DNA from: Enterobacter oligotrophicus
GTDB lineage: Bacteria > Pseudomonadota > Gammaproteobacteria > Enterobacterales > Enterobacteriaceae
Reading direction: 5' to 3'
Length of the DNA: 64,000 nt
Assembly (NCBI RefSeq): GCF_009176645.1
Contig: NZ_AP019007.1
Location: 2,666,001 to 2,730,000, forward strand
In this document: positions 11,266 to 21,276 of the stretch, piece by piece
Numbering within the stretch: the first letter of the stretch is position 1
How the letters are laid out: the number at the start of each line of letters is the position of its first letter
Notes under the pieces: model-generated
What the model was told of the DNA's origin: nothing
What the model saw: only the letters and a program-made list of their open reading frames with translations
Databases searched by the model: none
Program-made: the position numbers and the translations under genes

Positions 11266-11289
11266 GCGCCCCCGCCAGGCAGGGGCAGC
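11266..11289. other. Intercistronic stem-loop between xylF and xylG
   Basis: GC-rich imperfect hairpin (GCGCCCC arm, GGGGCAGC arm with one bulged A) in the 72-bp xylF-xylG gap. There is no T-run, so it is unlikely to be a full terminator. In operons of this type such hairpins often protect the upstream binding-protein message from 3' decay; that role here is inferred. Confidence 0.5.
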
Positions 11290-11295
11290 GCTGAA

Positions 11296-12288
11296 TTACA
11301 ATTCACTCTTTTTGTGGAAACCGTCTTTAATCACCGTGGCGTCAATGTTCTCTTTATTGACTTCAATTGGCGTAAGCAGGCGAGACGGGACGTCCTTCAG
11401 CCCGTTGTTCAGAGAAGCGTCGGCTTTCGGCTGCTGACCATTTCCCAGCTCAACGGCAATTTCTGCGGCCGTATTTGCAAGCTCGGTGATGGGCTTATAA
11501 ACCGTCATGGTTTGGGTGCCTGCAATAATGCGTTTCACGCCAGCAAGGTCGGCATCCTGGCCCGAAATAGCGACTTTCCCGGCCAGACCCTGTGCGCTGA
11601 GTGCCTGAATCGCACCGCCAGCCGTTGCATCGTTAGAGGCTACAACGGCGTCGATTTTGTTGTTATTCGCCGTTAATGCATTTTCCATAATTTTCAGCGC
11701 ATTTTCTGGCAGCCAGCCATCAGCCCATTGATCGCCGACGATTTTAATTTTGCCGTCGTCAATATATGGCTTAAGGACTTTCATTTGTCCTTCACGGAAC
11801 AGTTTGGCGTTGTTATCAACCGGTGAGCCACCCATCAGGAAATAATTCCCCTGAGGCACTTTATCGACCAGACTTTTTGCCTGTAATTCACCGACTTTTT
11901 CATTATCGAATGAAATATAGAAATCAATGTCCGCATTATTAATCATGCGGTCATATGCCAGAACTTTTATGCCTTCCTGTTTGGCTTCTTTAACGACGTT
12001 ACTTAATACCTGGCCGTTGTACGGGATAATGACCAGCACGTCGACGCCACGGTTGATCATATTTTCAATTTGCGACATTTGCGTTTCTTCGTTGCCGTTA
12101 GCCGACTGAACGAATACCTCTGCGCCAAGAGATTCTGCTTTTTTAACAAAAATATCGCGATCTTTTTGCCAGCGCTCCAGGCGCAGGTCGTCAATCGCCA
12201 TGCCGATTTTGACCTCTTTCGCATGTCCGGCAAAGCTGGCAAGCAGGAGAGTAGTGCAGAGAGTCAGGTACAGGTTCTTTATCTTCAT
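11296..12288 (-). CDS. xylF: D-xylose-binding periplasmic protein XylF
   Basis: Periplasmic receptor of the xylose ABC importer, 330 residues like E. coli. The signal peptide MKIKNLYLTLC...FAGHA is cleaved before KEVKIGM. The ligand-binding region contains AYDRMINNADIDFYISFDNEKVG and the hinge segment SGQDADLAGVKRI. The start is ATG 12288; the frame extends to 12360 without a ribosome site. It is the first gene of xylFGH and diverges from xylAB. Confidence 0.97.
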   Translation of the reverse strand: MKIKNLYLTLCTTLLLASFAGHAKEVKIGMAIDDLRLERWQKDRDIFVKKAESLGAEVFVQSANGNEETQMSQIENMINRGVDVLVIIPYNGQVLSNVVKEAKQEGIKVLAYDRMINNADIDFYISFDNEKVGELQAKSLVDKVPQGNYFLMGGSPVDNNAKLFREGQMKVLKPYIDDGKIKIVGDQWADGWLPENALKIMENALTANNNKIDAVVASNDATAGGAIQALSAQGLAGKVAISGQDADLAGVKRIIAGTQTMTVYKPITELANTAAEIAVELGNGQQPKADASLNNGLKDVPSRLLTPIEVNKENIDATVIKDGFHKKSEL

Positions 12289-12660
12289 AATTATTGGGCC
12301 TTTTTGTAGGAGTACGTTGCTGTTGAGATAAAAGAAACATTCACTGCTGAGACGCAGCAAATTTTTAACGTGGAAAGGCGGTCTGGCAATTACAGATTTT
12401 TATCTTCTCGTTACGATATTTGGTTTATTTCTGAATTTATGACCGCGATCGGATTTTAAAATGCGTAACCTATTAATTACATTTGATTCTGGAATACGCG
12501 CCGAAAAATAGTTTGTCTGCACATTATTTTGCGAGCCAGCGCACAGTTGTGCATTCTCTCAATAGCAGTGTGAAATAACGTAATTGAGCAAGCCGGAATG
12601 TGTATTCACTATTACTTACGTCATTACACCTCGCCGCATACCCTGATTATGGAGCTCAAT
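12289..12660. promoter_or_regulatory. xylFGH / xylAB bidirectional control region
   Basis: This 372-bp non-coding, AT-rich spacer lies between two divergent xylose operons. In E. coli the equivalent region binds XylR at two sites and CRP at one. The stretch around 12530-12590 closely resembles the E. coli xylA upstream sequence, including CAATAGCAGTGTGAAATAA. The CRP site is listed separately. Exact XylR half-sites were not assigned. Confidence 0.75.
12548..12563. promoter_or_regulatory. Candidate CRP site between xylF and xylA
   Basis: TGTGC-ATTCTC-TCAAT resembles the CRP consensus TGTGA-N6-TCACA, with 7 of 10 half-site bases matching. It sits where the E. coli xyl region carries its single CRP site. 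It is a weak site by sequence, so confidence comes mainly from context. Confidence 0.5.
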
Positions 12661-13983
12661 ATGCAAGCCTATTTCGACCAACTCGATCGCGTTCGTTACG
12701 AAGGCACGAAAACCACCAATCCTTTAGCATTTCGTCACTACAACCCGGATGAGCTGGTGCTGGGTAAGCGCATGGAAGACCATCTGCGCTTTGCCGCCTG
12801 TTACTGGCATACCTTCTGCTGGAACGGTGCCGACATGTTCGGTGTTGGCTCTTTTGACCGACCATGGCAACAACCTGGCGAAGCCATCGAACTGGCGAAA
12901 CGTAAAGCGGATGTCGCGTTTGAATTCTTCCACAAGCTGAACGTACCGTACTACTGCTTCCATGATGTGGATGTCTCCCCGGAAGGCGCGTCACTGAAAG
13001 AGTATTTGAATAACTTCGCGCAGATGGTGGATGTGCTGGCGGCAAAACAGCAACAAAGCGGCGTGAAACTGTTGTGGGGGACGGCGAACTGCTTCACCAA
13101 TCCACGCTATGGCGCAGGCGCAGCAACTAACCCGGACCCGGAAGTGTTTAGCTGGGCAGCCACTCAGGTTGTGACCGCGATGAATGCCACGCATCAACTG
13201 GGTGGCGAGAACTATGTCCTGTGGGGCGGCCGCGAAGGTTATGAATCCCTGCTGAACACCGATCTGCGCCAGGAGCGTGAACAAATTGGCCGCTTTATGC
13301 AGATGGTCGTTGAGCACAAACACAAAATCGGTTTCCGCGGTACGCTGCTGATAGAACCGAAGCCGCAGGAGCCAACGAAGCACCAGTACGATTATGACGT
13401 TGCCACGGTGTACGGCTTCCTGAAGCAGTTTGGTCTGGAAAAAGAGATCAAAGTCAACATTGAGGCTAACCACGCCACGCTTGCGGGCCACTCTTTCCAC
13501 CACGAAATTGCCTCTGCGATTGCGCTGGGTATCTTTGGCTCTGTGGATGCTAACCGTGGCGACCCGCAACTGGGCTGGGACACTGACCAGTTCCCGAACA
13601 GCGTGGAAGAGAATGCGCTGGTGATGTACGAAATCATCAAAGCGGGCGGTTTCACCACCGGTGGCCTTAACTTCGATGCCAAAGTGCGTCGTCAGAGCAC
13701 TGACAAATACGATCTGTTCTACGGCCATATCGGCGCAATGGATACCATGGCGCTGGCGCTGAAAGTGGCGGCTCGTATGATTGAAGATGGCGAGCTGGAT
13801 AAACGTGTGGCGAAACGCTATAGCGGCTGGAACAGTGAGCTGGGCCAGCAAATTTTGAAAGGTCAGTTATCGCTTGCTGAGATCGCGCAGTACGCTGAAC
13901 AGCATCACCTGGCACCGCAGCACCAGAGCGGGCATCAGGAACTGCTGGAAAACCTGGTGAATCACTATCTGTTTGATAAGTAA
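12661..13983 (+). CDS. xylA: Xylose isomerase XylA
   Basis: Converts D-xylose to D-xylulose in the cytoplasm; a metal-dependent TIM-barrel enzyme of 440 residues as in E. coli. The catalytic pair His101 and Asp104 lies in [11 protein letters not shown]. Metal ligands are in the [10 protein letters not shown] and [11 protein letters not shown] segments and in the late FDAKVRRQS loop. ATG 12661 follows GGAGCTCAAT; the longer frame from 12598 is not supported. It is the first gene of xylAB. Confidence 0.98.
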   Translation: MQAYFDQLDRVRYEGTKTTNPLAFRHYNPDELVLGKRMEDHLRFAACYWHTFCWNGADMFGVGSFDRPWQQPGEAIELAKRKADVAFEFFHKLNVPYYCFHDVDVSPEGASLKEYLNNFAQMVDVLAAKQQQSGVKLLWGTANCFTNPRYGAGAATNPDPEVFSWAATQVVTAMNATHQLGGENYVLWGGREGYESLLNTDLRQEREQIGRFMQMVVEHKHKIGFRGTLLIEPKPQEPTKHQYDYDVATVYGFLKQFGLEKEIKVNIEANHATLAGHSFHHEIASAIALGIFGSVDANRGDPQLGWDTDQFPNSVEENALVMYEIIKAGGFTTGGLNFDAKVRRQSTDKYDLFYGHIGAMDTMALALKVAARMIEDGELDKRVAKRYSGWNSELGQQILKGQLSLAEIAQYAEQHHLAPQHQSGHQELLENLVNHYLFDK

Positions 13984-13987
13984 TAAC

Positions 13988-14017
13988 GTAGGCCCGGTCA
14001 GCGTAGCGCCACCGGGC
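13988..14017. repeat. REP-like element between xylA and xylB
   Basis: GTAGGCCCGGTCAGC...GCCACCGGGC forms a GCCCGGT/ACCGGGC hairpin. It shares the central GCGTAGCGCCAC core with elements at 40.97, 60.46 and 60.53 kb. It lies in the 57-bp xylA-xylB gap and may stabilise the xylA message. Confidence 0.75.
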
Positions 14018-14040
14018 ATTTCAGTTAAAGGAGTCACCGA

Positions 14041-15495
14041 ATGTATATCGGGATTGATCTTGGCACATCGGGTGTGAAAGCCATTCTGTTAAGTGAGCAG
14101 GGCGACGTACTGGCAACACAGACTGAAAAGCTGCAGGTTTCACGTCCACATCCGCTATGGTCGGAGCAGGACCCGGAACAGTGGTGGCAAGCGACGGACC
14201 GCGCAATTAAAGCCCTGGGTGAACAACACAGCCTGCGCGAGGTTAATGCGCTGGGCATTGCCGGACAAATGCACGGCGCGACGCTGTTGGACAGCCAGCA
14301 TCGGGTGCTGCGGCCGGCCATCCTCTGGAATGATGGCCGGTGCGCGGAAGAGTGCGCAATCCTCGAAGAGAGCGTGCCTGCGTCCCGTGAAATCACGGGC
14401 AACCTGATGATGCCAGGGTTTACGGCACCAAAACTTTTGTGGGTGCAGCGCCATGAGCCGGAAATTTTCCGTCAGGTGGCGAAGGTGCTGCTGCCAAAAG
14501 ATTATCTGCGTTTTCGCATGACGGGCGATTTCGCCAGCGACATGTCTGACGCAGCGGGCACCCTGTGGCTCGATGTGGCGAAACGGGACTGGAGCGAGGC
14601 GATGCTCGACGCCTGCCATCTGACCCGTGACCATATGCCAGCCCTTTTTGAGGGCAGCGAAATGACGGGCACCCTGCAACCTTCTGTTGCGGAACGCTGG
14701 AATATGCCTGCAGTACCGGTTGTGGCCGGTGGTGGAGATAACGCAGCGGGAGCCGTTGGCGTGGGGATGGTCGAAGCAGGGCAGGCCATGCTCTCGCTCG
14801 GCACCTCCGGCGTCTATTTTGCCGTCAGCGACGGTTATCGCAGTAACCCTGAGAGTGCAGTTCACAGTTTTTGCCATGCGCTGCCGGGGAAATGGCATCT
14901 GATGTCGGTCATGCTGAGTGCCGCATCCTGTCTTGACTGGGCGGCGACGCTTACCGGAATGCCAGATGTCCCGGCGCTGATCGCAGCAGCGCAGCAGGCG
15001 GATGACAACGCAGGTGCGCTCTGGTTTTTACCGTATTTGTCCGGTGAGCGAACGCCTCATAATAACCCGGAAGCAAAAGGCGTGTTCTTTGGCTTAACCC
15101 ATCAACATGGCCCGGCAGAACTGGCGCGGGCCGTGCTGGAAGGCGTGGGCTATGCGCTGGCAGACGGGATGGACGTGGTGCATGACTGTGGCTTGAAACC
15201 CTCAAGTATTACGCTGATTGGTGGCGGGGCGCGCAGTAATTACTGGCGGCAGATGTTGTGCGATATTAGCGGGTTAACGCTGGATTACCGTACCGGTGGT
15301 GATGTCGGGCCTGCGCTCGGCGCGGCGCGGCTGGCGCAGATAGCGGTGAACCCTGAGAAGCCTTTGGCTGAGCTGTTGCCGCAATTACCGCTTGAACAAC
15401 AGCATCTTCCCGATGCGAAAAATCACGCCCGCTATGCAGAGCGACGTGAAACTTTCCGCAAAATTTATGAACAACTTGTACCGCTGATGTCATAA
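14041..15495 (+). CDS. xylB: Xylulokinase XylB
   Basis: FGGY-family kinase that phosphorylates D-xylulose to xylulose 5-phosphate, 484 residues as in E. coli. The N-terminal phosphate loop is GIDLGTSGVKA. Substrate contacts include the IAGQMHGA segment, and the catalytic base is Asp233 in AGGGDNAAGAVG. The C-terminal ATP-site motif is LIGGGARSNYWRQ. The start has a clear AAAGGAG site. The stop converges on wecH with 14 bp between; the yiaB and yiaA genes found here in E. coli are absent. Confidence 0.97.
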   Translation: MYIGIDLGTSGVKAILLSEQGDVLATQTEKLQVSRPHPLWSEQDPEQWWQATDRAIKALGEQHSLREVNALGIAGQMHGATLLDSQHRVLRPAILWNDGRCAEECAILEESVPASREITGNLMMPGFTAPKLLWVQRHEPEIFRQVAKVLLPKDYLRFRMTGDFASDMSDAAGTLWLDVAKRDWSEAMLDACHLTRDHMPALFEGSEMTGTLQPSVAERWNMPAVPVVAGGGDNAAGAVGVGMVEAGQAMLSLGTSGVYFAVSDGYRSNPESAVHSFCHALPGKWHLMSVMLSAASCLDWAATLTGMPDVPALIAAAQQADDNAGALWFLPYLSGERTPHNNPEAKGVFFGLTHQHGPAELARAVLEGVGYALADGMDVVHDCGLKPSSITLIGGGARSNYWRQMLCDISGLTLDYRTGGDVGPALGAARLAQIAVNPEKPLAELLPQLPLEQQHLPDAKNHARYAERRETFRKIYEQLVPLMS

Positions 15496-15509
15496 ACATC
15501 GCTGCCAGG

Positions 15510-16505
15510 CTAACTGACATACCTGCGTGTATCGACCCGCTGCAACAGCATCGACAGCAGCAGGCTTACAACCAGCGTGGCGGCGAAAATCCAGACTATG
15601 TCCAGCAGCGGCCAGTTTTTAAATTCCACGCCTCGCGTGCGCAGGGCGTGGATCACCAGTGCGTGAAAACCGTAGATCCCCAGCGAGTGGCGCGAGATAA
15701 ACCCCAGTACAGGAAACGGGCGTTCGTTCAGCGTGTTTTTGACGAGCGTCAGGAGGGATATTGCGCAGATGAAAACCACCGGACCGCAGTACACATACCA
15801 GGTGTCAGCGAAGTTGCCGCGCCATTGCAGCTCATGTAACGTCCCGCGTGAAATCACAATTACGCCAAGGATAAACAGCGCGCCACACAGCCAGTTTATA
15901 CCGCGTTTGTGCGTATCCATCATCCCGATGGCGCGCCCCAGCATGCCGTACAGCACGTAGTAAAAGGTATCGCCGTTGATGTAGAGGTTGACCGGTAGCC
16001 ATTCGAAACCGTCGATTTTCTGCGAGACGGTATTTGGGTTTGCCACTATGCCAATCACGACCATCAGCGCCAGCAGCATTTTGCCGCTGACGTTTTTTAC
16101 CTGAATCAGCGGTGAAACCAGGTAAATCACGATAATGGCGAAGAAAAACCACAGATGGTAGAAAACCGGTTTTTGCAGCAAATACTTAAGCGAAAGCCCG
16201 GCGCTAATCGAGGTAAACAGGGAGATATAGAGCAGTGCGACGGCGCTGTAAAACAGCAGGCACGATGCAATGCGGATAAAATGCCTCGGTTGCGCACTCC
16301 GCTCGCCAAAAAAGAGAAAGCCGGAAATCATAAAAAACAGCGGCACGCTTACGCGAGATGCCGAGTTAAGAATATTGGCGATATCCCAGTTAACGGGGCT
16401 GATACTGTGCGCATTCGTGACGTACCAGGTCGTCGTGTGGATCATCACCACCATCAGACACGCTATTCCTCGCAGGTTATCAATCCAGTTAATTTTTGAC
16501 TGCAT
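15510..16505 (-). CDS. wecH: WecH (YiaH), O-acetyltransferase of enterobacterial common antigen
   Basis: Integral-membrane acyltransferase-3 family protein of 331 residues, the E. coli length, with about ten hydrophobic segments. The family hallmark is near the N-terminus: [21 protein letters not shown], where the histidine is thought to be catalytic. In E. coli it O-acetylates GlcNAc residues of enterobacterial common antigen. The start follows GAGGAACTG. It is transcribed divergently from ysaB. Confidence 0.92.
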   Translation of the reverse strand: MQSKINWIDNLRGIACLMVVMIHTTTWYVTNAHSISPVNWDIANILNSASRVSVPLFFMISGFLFFGERSAQPRHFIRIASCLLFYSAVALLYISLFTSISAGLSLKYLLQKPVFYHLWFFFAIIVIYLVSPLIQVKNVSGKMLLALMVVIGIVANPNTVSQKIDGFEWLPVNLYINGDTFYYVLYGMLGRAIGMMDTHKRGINWLCGALFILGVIVISRGTLHELQWRGNFADTWYVYCGPVVFICAISLLTLVKNTLNERPFPVLGFISRHSLGIYGFHALVIHALRTRGVEFKNWPLLDIVWIFAATLVVSLLLSMLLQRVDTRRYVS

Positions 16506-16689
16506 CAGTTCCTCTGTTTTCCTGGTAAAAAGAGTGTGACTGCCATTGCGTAAAAGTCTTCCCTTGGAAAATTCTGAGTTTAATCAGGCGAACTTGTATG
16601 AAGCTCGTGAGATTCGCAGAATGACCAACCATAATCTATAAAGGCTTTGATACTAAAAATAACAGCCACAGACCAGGGCGGTAATAAAA

Positions 16690-16995
16690 ATGATGATGAA
16701 GCGCATCGCGTCACTCTTTCTGCTGTTTTTACTGGCAGGTTGCAGTGCTTCGCAAGAAGCGCCTGTGCAAAAAGCGCAGCAGAGCAAAATTAGTCCGGCA
16801 CGCTCCCTGAATATGGAACAGCTCTGTAAAGACCAGGCTGCTCGCCGCTATAATTCCGAGGTAGAGAAAATTGATGTCACCGGGTTTGAGCGTTTTCAGG
16901 GCAGCTATGAGCTGAAGGGACATACTGCGCGTAAAGAGGGCTTTATCTGTTCTTTTGATGCGGACGGCCAGTTTTTGCACCTCTCAATGCGTTAA
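16690..16995 (+). CDS. ysaB: YsaB family small lipoprotein
   Basis: 101-residue precursor with a lipoprotein signal peptide ending FLLAGC (lipid-attachment Cys about residue 18). The mature part contains CKDQAARRYNSEVEKIDVTG and FICSFDADGQFLHLSMR, matching E. coli YsaB. It is probably an outer-membrane-anchored periplasmic protein of unknown function. Three successive Met codons make the exact start uncertain by one or two residues. It stands alone before glyQ. Confidence 0.85.
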   Translation: MMMKRIASLFLLFLLAGCSASQEAPVQKAQQSKISPARSLNMEQLCKDQAARRYNSEVEKIDVTGFERFQGSYELKGHTARKEGFICSFDADGQFLHLSMR

Positions 16996-17155
16996 CGTGC
17001 TCGTATATTCAGCAGCCAGAGCGCTCAGGTGTTCTGGCTAAAAGGCTTATTTCCCAATTTTCCCTAAACAACCCCGTTTCGTACTGTATATCTTGCAGCC
17101 AGCGGGTATACTGATCCCTTCCATTTAAAACCACACGTATCCAGCACGAAATACT

Positions 17156-18067
17156 ATGCAAAAGTTTGATACCAAGACCTTCCAGGGCCTGATCCTGACC
17201 TTACAGGATTACTGGGCTCGTCAGGGCTGCACCATTGTTCAACCTTTGGACATGGAAGTCGGCGCAGGCACTTCACACCCGATGACCAGCTTACGCGCGT
17301 TGGGGCCAGAGCCAATGGCGACTGCCTATGTGCAGCCATCCCGCCGTCCTACCGATGGCCGTTACGGCGAAAACCCGAACCGTCTGCAGCACTACTATCA
17401 GTTCCAGGTGGTGATTAAGCCATCACCCGACAACATTCAGGAACTGTATCTCGGGTCACTGAAAGAGCTGGGTATGGACCCGACCATCCACGACATTCGT
17501 TTCGTGGAAGATAACTGGGAAAACCCAACGCTGGGTGCCTGGGGTCTGGGCTGGGAAGTGTGGCTGAACGGTATGGAAGTGACGCAGTTCACTTACTTCC
17601 AGCAGGTTGGTGGTCTGGAATGTAAACCGATTACCGGCGAAATCACCTACGGTCTGGAACGTCTGGCGATGTATATTCAGGGCGTAGACAGCGTTTACGA
17701 CCTGGTCTGGAGCGACGGCCCGCTGGGTAAAACCACCTACGGCGACGTGTTCCATCAGAATGAAGTGGAGCAATCCACCTATAACTTCGAATACGCAGAC
17801 GTGGACTTCCTGTTCACCTGCTTCGAGCAGTACGAGAAAGAAGCGCAGCAACTGCTGGCGCTGGAAACTCCGCTGCCGCTGCCTGCTTACGAGCGTATTC
17901 TGAAGGCCGCCCACAGCTTCAACCTGCTGGACGCCCGCAAAGCCATCTCCGTGACTGAACGTCAGCGCTACATTCTGCGTATTCGTACCCTGACCAAAGC
18001 CGTTGCTGAAGCCTACTACGCGTCCCGTGAAGCCCTTGGCTTCCCGATGTGCAACCGAAACAAATAA
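17156..18067 (+). CDS. glyQ: Glycyl-tRNA synthetase alpha chain
   Basis: Catalytic class II subunit of the alpha2beta2 bacterial GlyRS, 303 residues as in E. coli. It opens [20 protein letters not shown]. The adenylation core includes [18 protein letters not shown] and the class II motif [12 protein letters not shown]. It is followed by glyS after 9 bp, as a two-gene operon. Confidence 0.98.
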   Translation: MQKFDTKTFQGLILTLQDYWARQGCTIVQPLDMEVGAGTSHPMTSLRALGPEPMATAYVQPSRRPTDGRYGENPNRLQHYYQFQVVIKPSPDNIQELYLGSLKELGMDPTIHDIRFVEDNWENPTLGAWGLGWEVWLNGMEVTQFTYFQQVGGLECKPITGEITYGLERLAMYIQGVDSVYDLVWSDGPLGKTTYGDVFHQNEVEQSTYNFEYADVDFLFTCFEQYEKEAQQLLALETPLPLPAYERILKAAHSFNLLDARKAISVTERQRYILRIRTLTKAVAEAYYASREALGFPMCNRNK

Positions 18068-18076
18068 GAGGCGGCC

Positions 18077-20146
18077 ATGTCTGAGAAAACTTTCCTGGTG
18101 GAAATTGGCACCGAAGAGCTGCCACCAAAAGCCCTGCGCAGCCTGGCTGAATCTTTTGCTGCGAACGTGACTGCTGAGCTGGATAACGCTGGCCTGGCAC
18201 ACGGTAAAATTGAGTGGTTTGCTGCACCGCGCCGTCTGGCGCTGAAAGTGGCAAACCTGGCGGCGTCTCAGCCGGATCGTGAAGTGGAAAAACGTGGCCC
18301 GGCGATTGCTCAGGCGTTCGACGCGGAAGGCAAGCCGAGTAAAGCGGCAGAAGGCTGGGCGCGCGGCTGCGGGATCACCGTTGACCAGGCCGAACGTCTG
18401 ACCACCGATAAAGGCGAATGGTTGCTGTATCGTGCCCATGTCAAAGGCGAAAGCGCAGAAGCGCTGCTGCCGGATATGATCGCAACCTCACTGGCTAAGC
18501 TGCCGATTCCTAAACTGATGCGCTGGGGCGCGTCTGACGTCCACTTCGTGCGTCCGGTGCACACCGTGACCTTGCTGCTGGGTGATACCGTTATTCCTGC
18601 CACCATCCTGGGCGTGGCGTCCGATCGCGTGATCCGCGGCCACCGCTTTATGGGCGAGCCGGAGTTCACCATCGACAATGCTGACCAGTATCCGCAGATC
18701 CTGCTGGAGCGCGGTAAAGTAATTGCCGACTACGAGCAGCGTAAAGCCAAAATCAAAGCAGATGCAGAAGAAGCGGCACGCAAAATTGGCGGTAACGCCG
18801 ATCTGAGCGACAGCCTGCTGGAAGAAGTGACCTCGCTGGTGGAATGGCCGGTAGTGCTGACCGCGAAGTTCGAAGAGAAATTCCTGGCTGTTCCGGCAGA
18901 AGCGCTGGTGTACACCATGAAGGGTGACCAGAAGTACTTCCCGGTCTATGCTAACGACGGCAAGCTGCTGCCAAACTTCATCTTCGTGGCGAATATCGAA
19001 TCGAAAGATCCGAGCCAGATTATCTCCGGTAACGAGAAAGTGGTGCGCCCGCGTCTGGCGGATGCGGAGTTCTTCTTCAATACCGACCGTAAAAAGCGTC
19101 TGGAAGATAACCTGCCGCGCCTGCAGACCGTGCTGTTCCAGCAGCAGCTGGGCACGCTGCGCGACAAGACCGACCGCATCGCGGAACTGTCCGGCTGGAT
19201 CGCTCGCGAAATCGGTGCGGACGTTAACCACGCGACTCGCGCGGGCCTGCTCTCCAAGTGTGACCTGATGACCAACATGGTGTTTGAATTTACCGACACC
19301 CAGGGCGTTATGGGCATGCACTACGCACGTCATGATGGTGAAGCGGAAGACGTGGCGGTTGCTCTGAACGAGCAGTATCAGCCGCGCTTTGCAGGTGACG
19401 ATCTGCCGTCCAACCCGGTTGCGTGCGCCGTCGCGATTGCCGATAAGATGGACACCCTGGCGGGTATCTTCGGTATCGGTCAACATCCGAAAGGCGATAA
19501 AGACCCGTTCGCGCTGCGTCGTGCTGCGCTCGGCGTGCTGCGTATCATCGTTGAGAAGAACCTGAACCTCGATCTGCAAACGCTGACCGAAGAAGCAGTG
19601 CGTCTGTACGGCGACAAGCTGACCAACGCGAAAGTCGTGGATGACGTGATCGACTTCATGCTCGGCCGCTTCCGCGCCTGGTATCAGGATGAAGGCTACA
19701 CCGTTGACACCATTCAGGCGGTGCTGGCGCGTCGTCCGACCCGTCCGGCTGACTTTGATGCGCGTATGAAAGCGGTGTCCCACTTCCGCACGCTGGACGC
19801 GGCGTCTGCCCTGGCTGCGGCTAACAAGCGTGTATCCAACATTCTGGCGAAATCCGACGAGACGCTGAACGAGCGTGTGAACGCCGCGACGCTGAAAGAG
19901 CCGGAAGAGATCGCGCTGGCGATGCAGGTTGTTGTGCTGCGCGACAAGCTGGAGCCGTTCTTCGCGGAAGGCCGCTACCAGGAAGCGCTGGTGGAGCTGG
20001 CTGAACTGCGTGACGTTATCGACGCCTTCTTCGATAAAGTGATGGTAAACGTGGACGACAAAGAGCTGCGTATTAACCGCCTGACTATGCTTGAGAAACT
20101 GCGCGAACTGTTCCTGCGCGTGGCGGATATTTCGCTGCTGCAGTAA
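18077..20146 (+). CDS. glyS: Glycyl-tRNA synthetase beta chain
   Basis: Beta subunit of tetrameric GlyRS, 689 residues as in E. coli, starting [20 protein letters not shown]. It contributes to tRNA binding and carries an HD-like region ([18 protein letters not shown]) and a C-terminal anticodon-binding domain. It is expressed with glyQ and ends at a strong terminator. Long open frames on the opposite strand are codon-bias shadows. Confidence 0.98.
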   Translation: MSEKTFLVEIGTEELPPKALRSLAESFAANVTAELDNAGLAHGKIEWFAAPRRLALKVANLAASQPDREVEKRGPAIAQAFDAEGKPSKAAEGWARGCGITVDQAERLTTDKGEWLLYRAHVKGESAEALLPDMIATSLAKLPIPKLMRWGASDVHFVRPVHTVTLLLGDTVIPATILGVASDRVIRGHRFMGEPEFTIDNADQYPQILLERGKVIADYEQRKAKIKADAEEAARKIGGNADLSDSLLEEVTSLVEWPVVLTAKFEEKFLAVPAEALVYTMKGDQKYFPVYANDGKLLPNFIFVANIESKDPSQIISGNEKVVRPRLADAEFFFNTDRKKRLEDNLPRLQTVLFQQQLGTLRDKTDRIAELSGWIAREIGADVNHATRAGLLSKCDLMTNMVFEFTDTQGVMGMHYARHDGEAEDVAVALNEQYQPRFAGDDLPSNPVACAVAIADKMDTLAGIFGIGQHPKGDKDPFALRRAALGVLRIIVEKNLNLDLQTLTEEAVRLYGDKLTNAKVVDDVIDFMLGRFRAWYQDEGYTVDTIQAVLARRPTRPADFDARMKAVSHFRTLDAASALAAANKRVSNILAKSDETLNERVNAATLKEPEEIALAMQVVVLRDKLEPFFAEGRYQEALVELAELRDVIDAFFDKVMVNVDDKELRINRLTMLEKLRELFLRVADISLLQ

Positions 20147-20168
20147 GGCACTCGTTGTTACAAATGCT

Positions 20169-20194
20169 AAAAACCCGCTTCGGCGGGTTTTTTT
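20169..20194 (+). terminator. glyQS terminator
   Basis: AACCCGC-TTCG-GCGGGTT stem with a stable TTCG-type loop followed by a run of seven T. It lies 23 bp after the glyS stop. Confidence 0.93.
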
Positions 20195-20205
20195 ATGGGG
20201 CTTTT

Positions 20206-20236
20206 GTAGGCCGGATAAGCGCAGCGTCATCCGGCA
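20206..20236. repeat. REP-like element downstream of glyS
   Basis: GTAGGCCGGATAAGC...GTCATCCGGC forms a GCCGGAT/ATCCGGC hairpin with the AAGCGCAGCG middle, close to the E. coli REP consensus. It lies between the glyS terminator and the end of the converging gene. Confidence 0.75.
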
Positions 20237-20239
20237 GGT

Positions 20240-20677
20240 TTAGCCGATCGCGACTGTGCCTTCGTCCGTCTGCAGCCAGCGCGGTGCCTTCAGCGTATCG
20301 GCAAAGTAGCTGACCAGTTCGCACAGCAAATCTTCCATCACGATTTCAGATTGTCGCGGCAGTGAGCCGTTCATCAGCAACTGCGTAATCTCCTGACAGT
20401 AGCGCCCCAGCTGATCGCATTCGGGTTCGAAAGCCGGAAGACGCGACGGGAGTTCCTTAACGGTCAGGCTGGCTTTTAAAGAATCCGGAACAGGATCCAG
20501 AAGCGAGGGTTGCAGAAGATTCAGACAGGCATAAAGTCTGCCGTAAAGCGCCATTTTTGGGGCGGGTTCTTCGCAATCTACCAGTGCGTCGATAAAACGT
20601 TCGCAGTTATCCGCCAGTTCGGTGAAGTCGGTGGCGTGGTTGAAGGGCAGGGTGAATAAAGAGTCAGTCATTGACAT
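20240..20677 (-). CDS. Hypothetical protein, 145 residues
   Basis: I do not recognise this gene with confidence. It encodes an acidic soluble protein with no signal peptide or membrane segment. The predicted helices include FTELADNCERFIDALVD and a C-terminal stretch ending SYFADTLKAPRWLQTDEG. The codon pattern is normal for the region, and the start ATG 20677 is preceded at proper spacing by TGAGG, so it looks like a genuine gene. There is no counterpart at this place in E. coli K-12. It converges on glyS and is preceded by a strongly structured stretch (20687-20900). A small domain-of-unknown-function protein is the most that can be said. Confidence 0.75.
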   Translation of the reverse strand: MSMTDSLFTLPFNHATDFTELADNCERFIDALVDCEEPAPKMALYGRLYACLNLLQPSLLDPVPDSLKASLTVKELPSRLPAFEPECDQLGRYCQEITQLLMNGSLPRQSEIVMEDLLCELVSYFADTLKAPRWLQTDEGTVAIG

Positions 20678-20686
20678 AAAATAACC

Positions 20687-20900
20687 TCAGTGAGTGGTAT
20701 ATCTTCCGCCACGGGAGGTTCCAGGCTCGCTGGTGGCGGAACCGAACAAGGTTGGAACGACTGGCCTCACTGACACCAGCGCGCTTTGCAGCGCCCCTGT
20801 CCGGCCCGCCATTGAGATGCAACAGGCCGTACGACACAGAGCCTGTGTCGCCAGTGAAGTGATTCAGGGTTCCAATCCCGGCACCTGATTTTGCAGGTGC
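20687..20900 (-). promoter_or_regulatory. Structured leader candidate upstream of the hypothetical gene
   Basis: Within 200 bp there is an 8-pair long-range helix (20751-20758 with 20869-20876, one G-T pair). It closes over hairpins at 20779-20794, 20803-20828 and 20832-20850 (CGACACAG/CTGTGTCG). Flanking it are a 9-bp hairpin TTCCGCCAC/GTGGCGGAA (20704-20741) and a 7-bp hairpin GCACCTG/CAGGTGC (20881-20900). On the minus strand a 41-codon frame beginning MAGRTGALQSALV (20812 to stop 20687-20689) ends 9 bases before the downstream ATG. Its TGA overlaps the TGAGG ribosome site. It could be a regulatory leader with an upstream reading frame, or a stand-alone RNA on either strand. Confidence 0.5.
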
Positions 20901-21276
20901 AAAGAGAACTTACTGCTCATCAAAACAGGCGGCAACAGTTTTGAGCTATGTCGCTGAGCATATTACCATTTCTGGAAAGAGGCTCGCAAAATTACCGTCT
21001 GTTTCCCCTCACCCTAACCCTCTCCCCAAAGGGGCGAGGGGATTGTTCACTGCTCGCATTAATTTGTGGGGATTCCTCAACCCAAAGGGAGAAGGAGTAT
21101 AAATCGTCCAAAATTTAACCTTGAAATGGTCAACACATTACCGCTATCCTTATCCCCGTTAACTTTCTCGCTCTGGAGCGCCCCCCAAAAATGAACAAAC
21201 ACGACTGATGAATTTCGATCCTTGCTAAACGCCACCGCGTCGGCAGGGGATGTTTTGATTTCATTCAGGAGTGCTT
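20901..21276. other. Non-coding gap before the ABC-F gene
   Basis: No gene is supported here. The stretch contains the CCCTC repeat copy listed separately and a related degenerate segment near 21080 (ACCCAAAGGGAGAAGG). Just before the ABC-F start there is an AGGAG ribosome site. A promoter could not be assigned with confidence. Confidence 0.5.
21004..21041. repeat. CCCTCTC palindromic repeat, copy 2
   Basis: CCCCTCACCCTAACCCTCTCCCC followed by AAAGGGGCGAGGGG gives a 10-bp imperfect hairpin (CCCTCTCCCC with GGGGCGAGGG, one mismatch). It shares the CCCTCACCC(N)nCCCTCTCCC 5' half with copies at 27.14 and 30.09 kb. Confidence 0.7.

Noticed and set aside
18488..20230. 580-codon open frame antisense to glyS
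   Set aside because: Same codon-bias shadow effect. The protein is rich in His, Gln, Arg and Val with no domain pattern, and it runs through the glyS terminator.
20694..20888. 64-codon plus-strand frame (GTG start) inside the structured segment
   Set aside because: There is no ribosome site, and the frame coincides with paired arms of the predicted RNA structure. The composition looks like a by-product of the structure.
20820..20900. tRNA-like T-arm (GGTTCCAATCC) near 20870
   Set aside because: No matching 7-bp acceptor stem, D-arm or anticodon arm could be found upstream, so it is not called a tRNA.
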